Source of the DNA: Bradyrhizobium tropiciagri
GTDB lineage: Bacteria; Pseudomonadota; Alphaproteobacteria; Rhizobiales; Xanthobacteraceae
Assembly (NCBI RefSeq): GCF_018130545.1
Contig: NZ_JAFCKF010000003.1
Location: forward strand, 310,001 to 374,000
Direction of reading: 5' to 3'
DNA length: 64,000 nt
Every line of letters starts with the position of its first letter. The stretch's first letter is position 1. The position numbers and the translations under genes were made by a program. Of the stretch, positions 8,508-16,648 are shown piece by piece. Below the pieces are notes generated by a model. It had not been told where the DNA came from. It did no database searches and worked only from the letters and a program-made list of their open reading frames with translations.

Positions 8508-9530
8508 ATGCTGTTTCCAACCACGATCGCAGGCTCGCTACCGAAGCCGGAATGGCTCGCCGAACCGAACATGCTGTGGGCACCGTGGAAATCGGAAGGC
8601 GCCGAGCTCGCCCGCGCCAAGCGCGACGCCACCGTGCTCGCAGTCAAGCTGCAGGAGGATGCCGGCGTCGATATCGTCACCGAGGGCGAACAGGCGCGCC
8701 AGCACTTCGTGCACGGCTTTCTGGAGCGGATCGAAGGCATCGATTTCGCCCACAAGGTCGAGATGGGCATCCGCAAGGACCGCTACAAAGCGATGGTCCC
8801 GCAGGTGGTCGCGCCGTTGCAGCTCAAGGGCCGCGTCCACGAGGGCGAGGCGCGTGCGGCGCGCGCCCACACCAAAAACAAACTGAAATTCACCCTGCCC
8901 GGCCCGATGACGATCATCGACACCATCGCCGACAAATATTACGGCGACCGCGTCAAGATGGCGTTCGCCTTCGCCGAGCTGTTGAATCAGGAAGCTCGGG
9001 CGTTGCAGGCCGACGGCGTCGACATGGTCCAGTTCGATGAGCCCGCCTTCAACGTCTACATGGACGAGGTGCGCGACTGGGGCATCAAGGCGCTGGAGCG
9101 CGCCGCCGAGGGCCTGACCTGCGCCACCGCCGTGCACATCTGCTACGGTTACGGCATCAAGGCCAACACCGACTGGAAGCAGACGCTCGGCGGCGAGTGG
9201 CGGCAATATGAAGAGACCTTCCCGGTCATCGACAAGAGCACGATCCAGCAGGTCGCGATCGAATGCCGCAATTCGAAGGTGCCGATCGAGCTGCTCGCCG
9301 CACTCCCTGGCAAGATCGTGCAGGCCGGCGTCATCGACGTCGCCAGCGACGAGGTCGAGACTGCCGAGGACGTCGTCAAGGTGATCGAGGCGGTCGCCAA
9401 GCACGTGCCGAAGGCCAACATCATCGCCACCACCAATTGCGGCATGGCGCCGATGCGACGGGATATCGCCGAAGCCAAGCTGATCGCGCTCGGCGCGGGT
9501 GCAAAGCTGGCGCGGCAGCGGCTGGCATAA
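8508..9530 (+). CDS. MetE C-terminal-like methyltransferase
   Basis: This 340-residue protein matches only the catalytic C-terminal barrel of cobalamin-independent methionine synthase. It starts with TTIAGSLPKP. Candidate zinc ligands are visible in TAVHICYGYG and TTNCGMAPM. The ATG at 8508 is preceded by GGGAGG, the best ribosome site nearby; the open frame extends 14 codons further. Full MetE is about 750 residues, so this is the short form, which in other bacteria uses methylcobalamin or other methyl donors. It probably methylates homocysteine or a related thiol. The donor is not evident, and no cobalamin or SAM riboswitch is visible in the 100-bp leader. Confidence 0.82.
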   Translation: MLFPTTIAGSLPKPEWLAEPNMLWAPWKSEGAELARAKRDATVLAVKLQEDAGVDIVTEGEQARQHFVHGFLERIEGIDFAHKVEMGIRKDRYKAMVPQVVAPLQLKGRVHEGEARAARAHTKNKLKFTLPGPMTIIDTIADKYYGDRVKMAFAFAELLNQEARALQADGVDMVQFDEPAFNVYMDEVRDWGIKALERAAEGLTCATAVHICYGYGIKANTDWKQTLGGEWRQYEETFPVIDKSTIQQVAIECRNSKVPIELLAALPGKIVQAGVIDVASDEVETAEDVVKVIEAVAKHVPKANIIATTNCGMAPMRRDIAEAKLIALGAGAKLARQRLA

Positions 9531-9546
9531 GCGCAGCGCCGGCGGC

Positions 9547-10170
9547 TCAGCCCAGAGCAGCCGCTGCGCTGGGATGCAGCATCGGCCGATAGCCGGCTGC
9601 AAATGCACGGACGGTCGACGGCGGCGTCAGCAAGATCGCTGCGCCTGCGACCGCTGCACGCTCGTAACCGGCAAAGGACCAGCGCAGCGTGGTGCCGGCT
9701 GTAACGAGAAAGCTCTCGCCATCAACCTGGACCATCGTGCCATCGGGAAGTTCGGCAAGCGGCTTTGGCAACGGATGCAGCCGCTTCCTGCCGCGGTCGA
9801 GCCGTTCGGCATGCAGCACTGCATCCATCGCCTTGGCGCTGAGATCGCTCACGCCATTGCCTTGCTCCCAAGCGGCGCGAAACCGGTTGGCGTCGTCGCG
9901 GCGGCAGTAGAAGCAGGGCCGGTGCCCGGCCGCGAAGGCGGTGGCTTCATCCAGGAAGAACAGTTCGGTCCAGCTCTGCCGGCTCATCACCTTGCGGCGC
10001 CGCCCCCTGAACTCGCAGACACAGGTGAGCCACGCCGGCGACGACCATCGCTTGTTCAACAGCGTCCGCGTCGCCGGATCGTGGATGATGCCGCGGTTGC
10101 CGGTGAAGGTGCCGCGATGCTCTGACGCGACGATATCGCCGGTTGGGGTGACGCGGTTTTGCAGGGGCAT
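9547..10170 (-). CDS. Conserved-looking protein with HRPCFYCRR motif, function unknown
   Basis: This is a 207-residue protein I recognise as a recurrent uncharacterised family rather than a named enzyme. It contains RGTFTGNRG (19-27), a Cys pair at 50 and 52 (CVC), SWTELFFLDEATAFAAGHRPC, and the cluster HRPCFYCRRDDANRF (83-97) with Cys86 and Cys89. The HxPCxxC and arginine arrangement could hold a metal or recognise nucleic acid, but this is inference. The ATG at 10170 follows the family-like start MPLQNRVTPTGDI. An upstream open extension runs through the palindromic repeat and is spurious. No signal peptide is seen. It converges with the MetE-like gene. Confidence 0.75.
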   Translation of the reverse strand: MPLQNRVTPTGDIVASEHRGTFTGNRGIIHDPATRTLLNKRWSSPAWLTCVCEFRGRRRKVMSRQSWTELFFLDEATAFAAGHRPCFYCRRDDANRFRAAWEQGNGVSDLSAKAMDAVLHAERLDRGRKRLHPLPKPLAELPDGTMVQVDGESFLVTAGTTLRWSFAGYERAAVAGAAILLTPPSTVRAFAAGYRPMLHPSAAAALG

Positions 10171-10183
10171 GCTGCTGTTTCCC

Positions 10184-10318
10184 CCTCGCCCCGCTCTTGC
10201 GGGGAGAGGGTCGGGGTGAGGGGCTGCTTCCGCGAAAATATAGTGAGAGATGAACCCGCGGTGAGTCCCCCTCACCCGATCGCTGCGCGATCGACCTCTC
10301 CCCGCAAGCGGGACGAGG
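10184..10318. repeat. Large imperfect palindrome, CCCTCACCC/CTCTCCCCGC type
   Basis: About 135 bp whose left part (CCTCGCCCCGC, TTGCGGGGAGAGG, GGGTGAGGGG) is repeated in inverted order on the right (CCCCTCACCC, CCTCTCCCCGCAAGCGGGACGAGG). It fills the gap between the HRPCFYCRR gene and xanthine phosphoribosyltransferase. This is a common class of dispersed intergenic element in Bradyrhizobium-type genomes. It has no coding potential. Confidence 0.75.
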
Positions 10319-10324
10319 TGACTT

Positions 10325-10852
10325 TTAAGCCGCCCCATCCCTGATCGGCGGCTGGAACGACAGCGCGGTATCCCAGGGGAAGAAGATCCAGGTGTCCTGC
10401 GACACCTCGGTGATGTAGGTGTCGACCAGCGGCCGGCCCTTGGGCTTGGCATAGACCGTGGCGAAATGCGCGTCGGGCAGCATCTCGCGCACCAGCTTGC
10501 CGGTCTTGCCGGTATCGACGAGGTCATCGACGATCAACAGCCCCTTGCCGGTGCCGCCGCCGAGCTTGGCGGTCTGTTCCGAAATGCCCTTGAGCACTTT
10601 CAGGTCGCCCTGCTTGTCGTGATCGTAGCTGGCCACGCAGACCGTATCGATCACCCGCAGGCCGAGCTCGCGGGCCACGATCGCCGCCGGCACCAGCCCG
10701 CCGCGGGTGATGGCGACCACCGCATGGAACGGGCCGACCTCATTGAGCCGCCAGGTCAGCGCCCGGCAGTCCCGATGGAATTGATCCCACGAGACCGGGA
10801 ACGGCCTGCCGGCCCGTTCCTGTGCACTCGGTTCAGAATTTCGCTCAACCAT
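10325..10852 (-). CDS. gpt: Xanthine (guanine) phosphoribosyltransferase
   Basis: This 175-residue purine salvage enzyme joins xanthine or guanine to PRPP. The type I phosphoribosyltransferase PRPP loop is [14 protein letters not shown] (about 105-118). [18 protein letters not shown] forms the other conserved segment, and FPWDTALSF lies near the end, as in E. coli Gpt. Its ATG lies 6 bases after the stop of the CinA-like gene on the same strand, so they probably share a transcript. It acts in the cytoplasm or at the inner face of the membrane. Confidence 0.93.
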   Translation of the reverse strand: MVERNSEPSAQERAGRPFPVSWDQFHRDCRALTWRLNEVGPFHAVVAITRGGLVPAAIVARELGLRVIDTVCVASYDHDKQGDLKVLKGISEQTAKLGGGTGKGLLIVDDLVDTGKTGKLVREMLPDAHFATVYAKPKGRPLVDTYITEVSQDTWIFFPWDTALSFQPPIRDGAA

Positions 10853-10858
10853 ATCGCT

Positions 10859-11611
10859 TCAACCCGCCGGCTTTTTCTGCGCGGCCTGTACTTGCTTCAG
10901 CATCTCCTTCACCGCGGCCATCGCCGCCGCGAGCTTCTCCGGATCGCGCGAGCGGACCACCAGATTGGTGTTCGGCTTCTGGTTCTCGTCCTGGAACGGA
11001 TAGCTGCCGATGATGGTGTCGGGATTGGCCTCCGCGATCGCCCGAAGCGGGCCACCGATGTCGCCCTCGCGCGCGTCGGCGCGGACCGAGTCCGACAGCA
11101 TCCGCACGCCGGACTTCAGGGTCGGCGCCACGATATCCATCATCGCCTGCATGATGGTCGGGATGCCGGCCATCACGATGACATTGCCGAGCTTGAAGCC
11201 CGGCGCCAGGATGGTCGCGCTCTGGATCAGCTCGGCGCCGTCGGGCACCCGGGCCATCCTGAGCCGCGCCTCGTTGAGGTCCTGCTCACTCCAGCGCTCC
11301 CTGAACCGCGCCACCACCTCCGGGTGATGATGGATCTCGACCCCGAACGCCTTCGCCACGCTGTCGGCGGTGATGTCGTCATGGGTCGGCCCGATGCCGC
11401 CTGTCGTGAACACGTAGGTGTACCGATGCCGCAGCGCATCAAGGGCGGCGACGATGTCGGCCTCCTCGTCGGCGACGACGCGGACCTCCTTCAGGTCGAT
11501 GCCGATATTGGTCAGGTATTCGGCGATGAAGCCGATATTCTTGTCCTTGGTCCGGCCGGACAGGATCTCGTCTCCGATCACCAATATCCCCGCCGTGACG
11601 ATCTCGCTCAT
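10859..11611 (-). CDS. CinA-family molybdopterin-binding-domain protein
   Basis: This 250-residue protein carries the MoaB/CinA-type domain found in competence/damage-inducible CinA. It has GDEILSGR (13-20) and TGGIGPTHDD (70-79), the two main family motifs. The C-terminal nicotinamide-nucleotide amidase domain of full CinA is missing, and the length is right for the stand-alone form. The ATG at 11611 gives MSEIVTAGILVIGDE. A further upstream in-frame start adds 14 residues. The stand-alone proteins are usually linked to nucleotide pyrophosphatase activity on damaged nucleotides or ADP-ribose; that is known for relatives, not shown here. Confidence 0.88.
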   Translation of the reverse strand: MSEIVTAGILVIGDEILSGRTKDKNIGFIAEYLTNIGIDLKEVRVVADEEADIVAALDALRHRYTYVFTTGGIGPTHDDITADSVAKAFGVEIHHHPEVVARFRERWSEQDLNEARLRMARVPDGAELIQSATILAPGFKLGNVIVMAGIPTIMQAMMDIVAPTLKSGVRMLSDSVRADAREGDIGGPLRAIAEANPDTIIGSYPFQDENQKPNTNLVVRSRDPEKLAAAMAAVKEMLKQVQAAQKKPAG

Positions 11612-11836
11612 GGTCTCATTCCCTAACTTGATCCCCTGACATTGCCGATCCAATGCCTTGATGTCACGGGGTTTTGCCGCCGAATTAAGCAGACCTCAGC
11701 CGGTTTTTCGGGCAGGCCTTCCGCCTCACCCTTAGCAAATGCCACAAGCCAATGCATATCGCGCTGGCCCGCCCCTTGCTACCATCCCATCAAGTCATGC
11801 ACTGTGTCTCATGGCTTGGGAGGGCAGTCGGGATAT

Positions 11837-13255
11837 ATGGCAGTCGCGTTCGATGAGATGAACGGCCTCGGCGAGGACCTTCGCCCGGCCTACCAGGAGC
11901 TCTCCCGCTGGCTCAAAGAGACGCCGCCGGATGCGCTCGAATATCGACGCCAGGAAGCGGAGCTGCTGTTCCGCCGGATCGGCATCACTTTCGCGGTCTA
12001 TGGCGATTCAGAAGCCCAGGAACGGCTGATCCCGTTCGACGTCATCCCGCGCATCATGTCCGCGACCGAGTGGACGCTGCTGGAGAAGGGCCTGAAGCAG
12101 CGCGTGCTCGCGCTCAACATGTTCCTCAAGGACATCTATCACGGCCGCGACATCCTGCGCGCCAACATCATCCCCGAGGACCTGATCTTCCAGAACCCGG
12201 TCTTCCGCCCCGAAATGAACGGCCAGGACGTGCCGCACGACATCTACGTCCACATCGCCGGCATCGACATCATCCGCACCGATCCGGACAATTTCATCGT
12301 GCTGGAGGACAATGCGCGCACGCCGTCCGGCGTCTCCTACATGCTGGAAAACCGCGAGATCATGATGCGGCTGTTTCCGGACCTGTTCGCGCGGCACCGC
12401 GTCGCACCGGTCGAGCGCTATCCCGACGAGCTGTTGTCGGCGCTGCGGTCAGTGGCGCCGCACAGCGCCTCGGCTGAACCGACGGTCGCGCTGATGACGC
12501 CCGGCGTCTACAACTCGGCCTATTACGAGCATTCGTTCCTGGCCGACAAGCTCGGCATCGAGCTGGTCGAGGGGCGCGACCTCATCGTCAAGAACGACGA
12601 GGTGTTCATGCGCACCACCGAAGGGCTGAAGCGGGTCGACGTGATCTACCGCCGCGTCGACGACGATTTCCTCGATCCCCTCACCTTCCGACCGGATTCC
12701 GCGCTCGGCGTCCCCGGGCTGATGTCGGCCTATGCCGCCGGCAACATCACGCTCGCCAATGCGGTCGGCACCGGCATCGCCGACGACAAGGCGATCTATT
12801 CCTACATGCCCGACATCGTGAAGTTCTACCTCAGCGAGGAGCCGATCCTGAAGAATGTGCAGACCTGGCGCTGCCGCGAACCGCAGGATCTGTCCTACGT
12901 GCTCGACAACCTCGCCGACCTCGTCGTCAAGGAGGTGCACGGCTCGGGCGGCTACGGCATGCTGATCGGGCCCGCCGCCACCAAGGCGACCATCGAGGCG
13001 TTCCGCGACAAGCTGAAGCGCGAGCCGGAAGGTTTCATCGCCCAGCCGACGCTGGCGCTGTCGACCTGCCCGACCTGCACCGACAAGGGTCTGGCGCCGC
13101 GTCATGTCGACCTCCGCCCGTTCGTGCTGACCGGCTCCAGCCACACCACCATCGTGCCCGGCGGGCTGACGCGGGTGGCGCTGAAGGAAGGCTCGCTCGT
13201 GGTCAATTCGAGCCAGGGCGGCGGCACCAAGGACACCTGGATACTGAGCGAGTAG
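11837..13255 (+). CDS. Circularly permuted ATP-grasp protein (type 2)
   Basis: This 472-residue protein is of the DUF404/DUF407 family, an ATP-grasp fold with permuted order. ATP-grasp enzymes activate a carboxylate as acyl phosphate and join it to an amine, often making peptide bonds. Visible landmarks are LEDNARTPSGVSYM (156-169), GVYNSAYYEHSFLADKLG (223-240), VDVIYRRVDDDFLDPL (267-282), the phosphate loop with Lys365 and HGSGGYG (368-374), and RHVDLRPFV (422-430). I chose the ATG at 11837; the longer open frame to 11642 is poor protein. The alpha-E gene follows 8 bases after the stop. With alpha-E and transglutaminase it forms a well-known but biochemically uncharacterised cluster proposed to make and process a peptide tag. 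Confidence 0.92.
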   Translation: MAVAFDEMNGLGEDLRPAYQELSRWLKETPPDALEYRRQEAELLFRRIGITFAVYGDSEAQERLIPFDVIPRIMSATEWTLLEKGLKQRVLALNMFLKDIYHGRDILRANIIPEDLIFQNPVFRPEMNGQDVPHDIYVHIAGIDIIRTDPDNFIVLEDNARTPSGVSYMLENREIMMRLFPDLFARHRVAPVERYPDELLSALRSVAPHSASAEPTVALMTPGVYNSAYYEHSFLADKLGIELVEGRDLIVKNDEVFMRTTEGLKRVDVIYRRVDDDFLDPLTFRPDSALGVPGLMSAYAAGNITLANAVGTGIADDKAIYSYMPDIVKFYLSEEPILKNVQTWRCREPQDLSYVLDNLADLVVKEVHGSGGYGMLIGPAATKATIEAFRDKLKREPEGFIAQPTLALSTCPTCTDKGLAPRHVDLRPFVLTGSSHTTIVPGGLTRVALKEGSLVVNSSQGGGTKDTWILSE

Positions 13256-13263
13256 TTGAAAGC

Positions 13264-14208
13264 ATGCTGTCGCGCACCGCTGAAAACCTGTTCTGGCTGG
13301 CCCGTTACGTCGAACGTGCCGAATATCTCGCGCGCACGATCGATGCCACGCTGCGCGTCACCGCGCTGCCCGCAGCCTATGTCGGCAAGACCAATGAGTG
13401 GGATTCCGCGCTGCTCACCGCCGGCGTCGGTCCGAGCTTCTACGATCACTACGAAGAAGCCAACGAACGAAACGTCGTCGAGTACCTCTCCTTCTCGGAC
13501 GCAAACCCCGCATCGATCAAGAACTGCATCGAGGCGGCGCGGCTCAACTCACGCTCGGTCCGCACCGCGCTGACGTCGGAGATGTGGGACACCATCAATT
13601 CGGCCTGGATCGAGCTGCAGGCGGTCTGGAACAAGGGTCCCGCCAATCGCGAGGAGCTGGCGAAATTCCTGCGCTTCGTGCAGGAGACTTCGCTGCGCTT
13701 CGACGGCTCGGCCTACCGCACCATGCTGCGCAACGACGCCTACTGGTTCTCGCGGCTCGGGGTTCATCTCGAGCGCGCCGACAACACCGCCCGCATTCTC
13801 GACGTCAAGTATCACATGCTGCTGCCCGAGGAGGAGCATGTCGGCGGCCCGCTGGATTACTACCAGTGGACCTCGATCCTGCGCTCGGTGTCGGCGACGA
13901 CAGCCTATCACTGGGTCTACCGGGAAACCCTGAAACCCTGGCTGATCGCCGACCTGTTGATCCTCAACGACACGCTGCCGCGCTCGCTTGCCAGCTGCTA
14001 CAGCAATCTGGTGCGCAATCTGGACCAGATCGGCGTCGCCTATGGCCGCCAGGGCGCCTCTCAGCGCCACGCCCGCGGCATCAGGAATCGGCTCGAGCAC
14101 AGCCACATGGACGATATCTTCCAGCACGGCGTGCACGAATTCATCCAGGAATTCATCGCCGATAACTCGAGGCTGGGTGAGATCATCACCAAGCAGTACC
14201 TGATCTGA
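13264..14208 (+). CDS. Alpha-E domain protein
   Basis: This 314-residue all-alpha protein of the DUF403 (alpha-E) family starts with the typical MLSRTAENLFWLARYVERAEYLA segment. It is rich in conserved Glu, Arg and Trp helices such as DAYWFSRLGVHLERADNTARI and YQWTSILRS. It has no known catalytic activity. The family occurs almost only beside circularly permuted ATP-grasp and transglutaminase genes, or fused to them, so it is assumed to be a partner or substrate-binding subunit. The 8-base spacing from the ATP-grasp gene supports a shared mRNA. A 183-bp gap holding a palindromic repeat remnant separates it from the transglutaminase. Confidence 0.92.
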   Translation: MLSRTAENLFWLARYVERAEYLARTIDATLRVTALPAAYVGKTNEWDSALLTAGVGPSFYDHYEEANERNVVEYLSFSDANPASIKNCIEAARLNSRSVRTALTSEMWDTINSAWIELQAVWNKGPANREELAKFLRFVQETSLRFDGSAYRTMLRNDAYWFSRLGVHLERADNTARILDVKYHMLLPEEEHVGGPLDYYQWTSILRSVSATTAYHWVYRETLKPWLIADLLILNDTLPRSLASCYSNLVRNLDQIGVAYGRQGASQRHARGIRNRLEHSHMDDIFQHGVHEFIQEFIADNSRLGEIITKQYLI

Positions 14209-14237
14209 CCGATACGGGCCAAAATCGCTCAAATTGT

Positions 14238-14330
14238 CGTCATGGCGGGCTCAAAAGCGCGAAGCGCGTCTTCGCAGGGGCGTCCCAGCTATCCGCGTCT
14301 TGCTTTCCCGGCCGATTAGGAAGAAAGACG
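14238..14330. repeat. Degenerate dispersed repeat in the alpha-E/transglutaminase gap
   Basis: The segment runs from CGTCATGGCGGGCTC to GAAGAAAGACG. It resembles a decayed copy of the common GTCATGGCCGGGCTTGTCC / CACGTCTTGC element; a cleaner hairpin of the same family is at 20133-20169. It lies in a gap that is otherwise between functionally linked genes, so it probably inserted into the operon. Confidence 0.5.
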
Positions 14331-14391
14331 AGGTGCCCGGAAAGTCCCCGGCCTCCTACTCCAAGACGTCAACTGAACTCCGGTTGAGCCA

Positions 14392-15234
14392 ATGCGCCTG
14401 CGGATTGCCCATACCACCACCTATCGCTACGAGCCTTCGGCTTCGGGCGTGATCCAGATTCTGCGGATGACGCCGGGCAGCCATGACGGCCAGTATGTCG
14501 CGGATTGGCAGATCGACGTCTCGACCGATTCCCGGCTCGACACCCATGAGGACGCCTTCGGCAACGTCACCCATGTGCTGACGCATGGTTCGATCACCGA
14601 CCTCACGATCCATTGCGAAGGCCTGGTCGAGACCCAGGACACCGGTGGCGTGCTGAAGGGCAGCGACGAGCGGTTTCCGCCGAGCCTGTTTCTGCGCGCC
14701 ACGCCGCTGACCGACCTCAACCCGGCGATGACGAGTTTCGTGCGCGAGCTGCGCGCCCAGGCCGGCAACGACGTGCTCGGCTTCCTGCACGCGCTGATGT
14801 CGCAGATCTATGAGCACATGACCTTCGACGAGGACCCGACCAATAGTGCCACCTCGGCCTCCGAGGCGTTCGCGCTGAAGCGCGGTGTCTGCCAGGACTA
14901 CGCCCACATCCTGATCGCCTGCGCGCGTGCCGGCGGCGTTCCGGCGCGGTTCGTCTCCGGTCACTTCCTGCGCTCCGACGGCATGGTCAACCAGCAGGCC
15001 GGCCATGCCTGGGCCGAGGCCTTCGTGCCCGATCTCGGCTGGGTCGGCTTCGACGCCGCCAACGGCATCTGCACCACCGACGCCCATGCCCGCGTCGCGA
15101 TCGGCCTCGACTATCTCGGCGCTGCCCCGGTCCGCGGCACCCGCTATGGCGGCGGCAACGAGACACTGACGGTCGCGGTCAAGGTCGACCAGGCCGGACG
15201 TCCCGGCCAATGGCAGAGCCAGACGCAGTCGTAG
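14392..15234 (+). CDS. Transglutaminase-like cysteine peptidase family protein
   Basis: This 280-residue protein has an N-terminal bacterial transglutaminase beta domain (about 1-110, starting MRLRIAHTTTYRYEPSASGV) and a transglutaminase-like core. The papain-like triad is visible: Cys167 in RGVCQDYAH, His205 in AGHAWAEAF and Asp221 in GFDAANG. It has no signal peptide. Members of this clade sit beside the permuted ATP-grasp and alpha-E genes and are thought to hydrolyse or transfer amide bonds in the product of the ATP-grasp. In many genomes the next gene is an Anbu peptidase. Here Anbu is 3.3 kb further on, past three inserted genes. Confidence 0.93.
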   Translation: MRLRIAHTTTYRYEPSASGVIQILRMTPGSHDGQYVADWQIDVSTDSRLDTHEDAFGNVTHVLTHGSITDLTIHCEGLVETQDTGGVLKGSDERFPPSLFLRATPLTDLNPAMTSFVRELRAQAGNDVLGFLHALMSQIYEHMTFDEDPTNSATSASEAFALKRGVCQDYAHILIACARAGGVPARFVSGHFLRSDGMVNQQAGHAWAEAFVPDLGWVGFDAANGICTTDAHARVAIGLDYLGAAPVRGTRYGGGNETLTVAVKVDQAGRPGQWQSQTQS

Positions 15235-15285
15235 GCGGACGTCTCACACGTCATTCCGGAGCGCGTCTGTTGGCGCGAGATCATC

Positions 15286-16128
15286 ATGGACCGGCGCCTC
15301 TTTCTCGCAACCGCCCTGTTCGGCCTGACACGCATCCCGCGCGCCGACGCGCTTGAGCGCTGGCTAACGTTACCAGCGACGCCGGCGCCGATCGCAGGAC
15401 GTAGCGCCCACGCTGAGGTCAACGGGATCAGCCTGTTTCATGTCGAGACCGGTGAAGGCAGCCCGGTGGTCTTTCTACACGGCGGGCTTTCCAATTCCGA
15501 TTACTTCGGACTGCAGGTGCCGGAGGTCGCGCGGAAGCATCGCGTGATCTGTGTCGACAGCCGCGGCCATGGTCGCAGCAGTCGCAATGCGCAGCCGTTC
15601 GGGTACGATCTGATGACCGATGACGTCGTCGCGTTGCTCGATCATCTCAAGATTCCGCGCGCGACGATCGTCGGCTGGAGCGACGGCGCCATCATCGGGC
15701 TTGATATGGCGATGCGCCATCCCGATCGGGTCGTCAGCGTGTTTGCATTCGGCGCCAACACCCTGACATCAGGCCTGAAGCCTGGTGTCGACAAAGATCC
15801 GACTTTCGCGCAGTTCATCGCGCGGGCGAAAACGGAATATGAGCGCCTCTCGCCGACACCCGGCGAGTATGACCAGTTCCTGCAGCAGATCGAGAAGATG
15901 TGGGACAGCCAGCCGAACTGGACCGACGCGCAGTTGCGCACGATCCGCGCGCCGGTGCTGATCGCCGATGGCCAACATGACGAAGCCATCCAGCGCGAGC
16001 ATACCGAATACATGGCGGCGACCATTCCGGGTGCAGGCCTGCTCATCCTGCCCAATGTCAGCCACTTCGCGTTCCTGCAGGATCCCACGCTGTTCAACGC
16101 TGCGCTGCTGGATTTTCTCGACGCGTGA
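15286..16128 (+). CDS. Alpha/beta hydrolase, likely exported
   Basis: This 280-residue alpha/beta hydrolase begins MDRRLFLATALFGLTRIPRADA, a signal-like start with twin Arg at 3-4. The oxyanion HGG occurs in VVFLHGGLSNSDYFG. The nucleophile elbow is GWSDGA, and the triad is completed by an Asp in LIADGQHDE and a His in VSHFAF. SRGHGRS is typical of haloperoxidase/esterase-like members. It lies within the ATP-grasp/Anbu locus, 51 bp after the transglutaminase gene, but I know of no functional tie. The spacer before it contains a short CGTCATTCCGG repeat remnant. Confidence 0.83.
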   Translation: MDRRLFLATALFGLTRIPRADALERWLTLPATPAPIAGRSAHAEVNGISLFHVETGEGSPVVFLHGGLSNSDYFGLQVPEVARKHRVICVDSRGHGRSSRNAQPFGYDLMTDDVVALLDHLKIPRATIVGWSDGAIIGLDMAMRHPDRVVSVFAFGANTLTSGLKPGVDKDPTFAQFIARAKTEYERLSPTPGEYDQFLQQIEKMWDSQPNWTDAQLRTIRAPVLIADGQHDEAIQREHTEYMAATIPGAGLLILPNVSHFAFLQDPTLFNAALLDFLDA

Positions 16129-16196
16129 TCGCGGACGCAGCAGCGTCGGCCGGTCTCTGCTATGATCGTCGTGCAATCTGATGGAATGAGAAAGCC

Positions 16197-16622
16197 ATGG
16201 CCACCGTAAAACTCCTTTCCGACGATGAACTCTCAGCCGAGGCCCGCGCCGTGTTCGACGACATCCGCGCGACGCGGAAGTCGGACTTCATCAACAATTT
16301 CTGGCGCGCGCTCGCGCATGACCCGAAGACGCTGCGGCGCACCTGGGAGAGCATCAAGGAGGTGATGGCCCCCGGCGCGCTCGATCCGAAGGTCAAGGAG
16401 ATGCTGTACGTCGCCGTCTCGATCGCCCATGGCTGCAGCTACTGCATTCATTCGCACACCGCGGCCGCCCGTGCCAAAGGCATGACCGAGGCCGAGTATC
16501 ACGAAATGCTGGCGATCGTCGGCATGGCTGCGGAGACCAACCGGCTGGTCACCGGGCTCGGCGTACCGGTGGATGACGCATTCCTGGTCGATGCACCGGC
16601 TGGGCGAAGCCAGGAGCCGTAG
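16197..16622 (+). CDS. Carboxymuconolactone decarboxylase/AhpD family protein
   Basis: This 141-residue small helical protein belongs to the CMD/AhpD fold. The peroxidatic CxxC with its His is clear: Cys80, Cys83 and His87 in HGCSYCIHSH. That motif marks the AhpD-like redox branch rather than true carboxymuconolactone decarboxylase. It probably reduces peroxides with a thiol donor, working as an oligomer in the cytoplasm. It starts 68 bp after the alpha/beta hydrolase and converges with the substrate-binding protein gene. Confidence 0.88.
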   Translation: MATVKLLSDDELSAEARAVFDDIRATRKSDFINNFWRALAHDPKTLRRTWESIKEVMAPGALDPKVKEMLYVAVSIAHGCSYCIHSHTAAARAKGMTEAEYHEMLAIVGMAAETNRLVTGLGVPVDDAFLVDAPAGRSQEP

Positions 16623-16648
16623 CGGCCACCACTCGCCCCTACGCCGCG

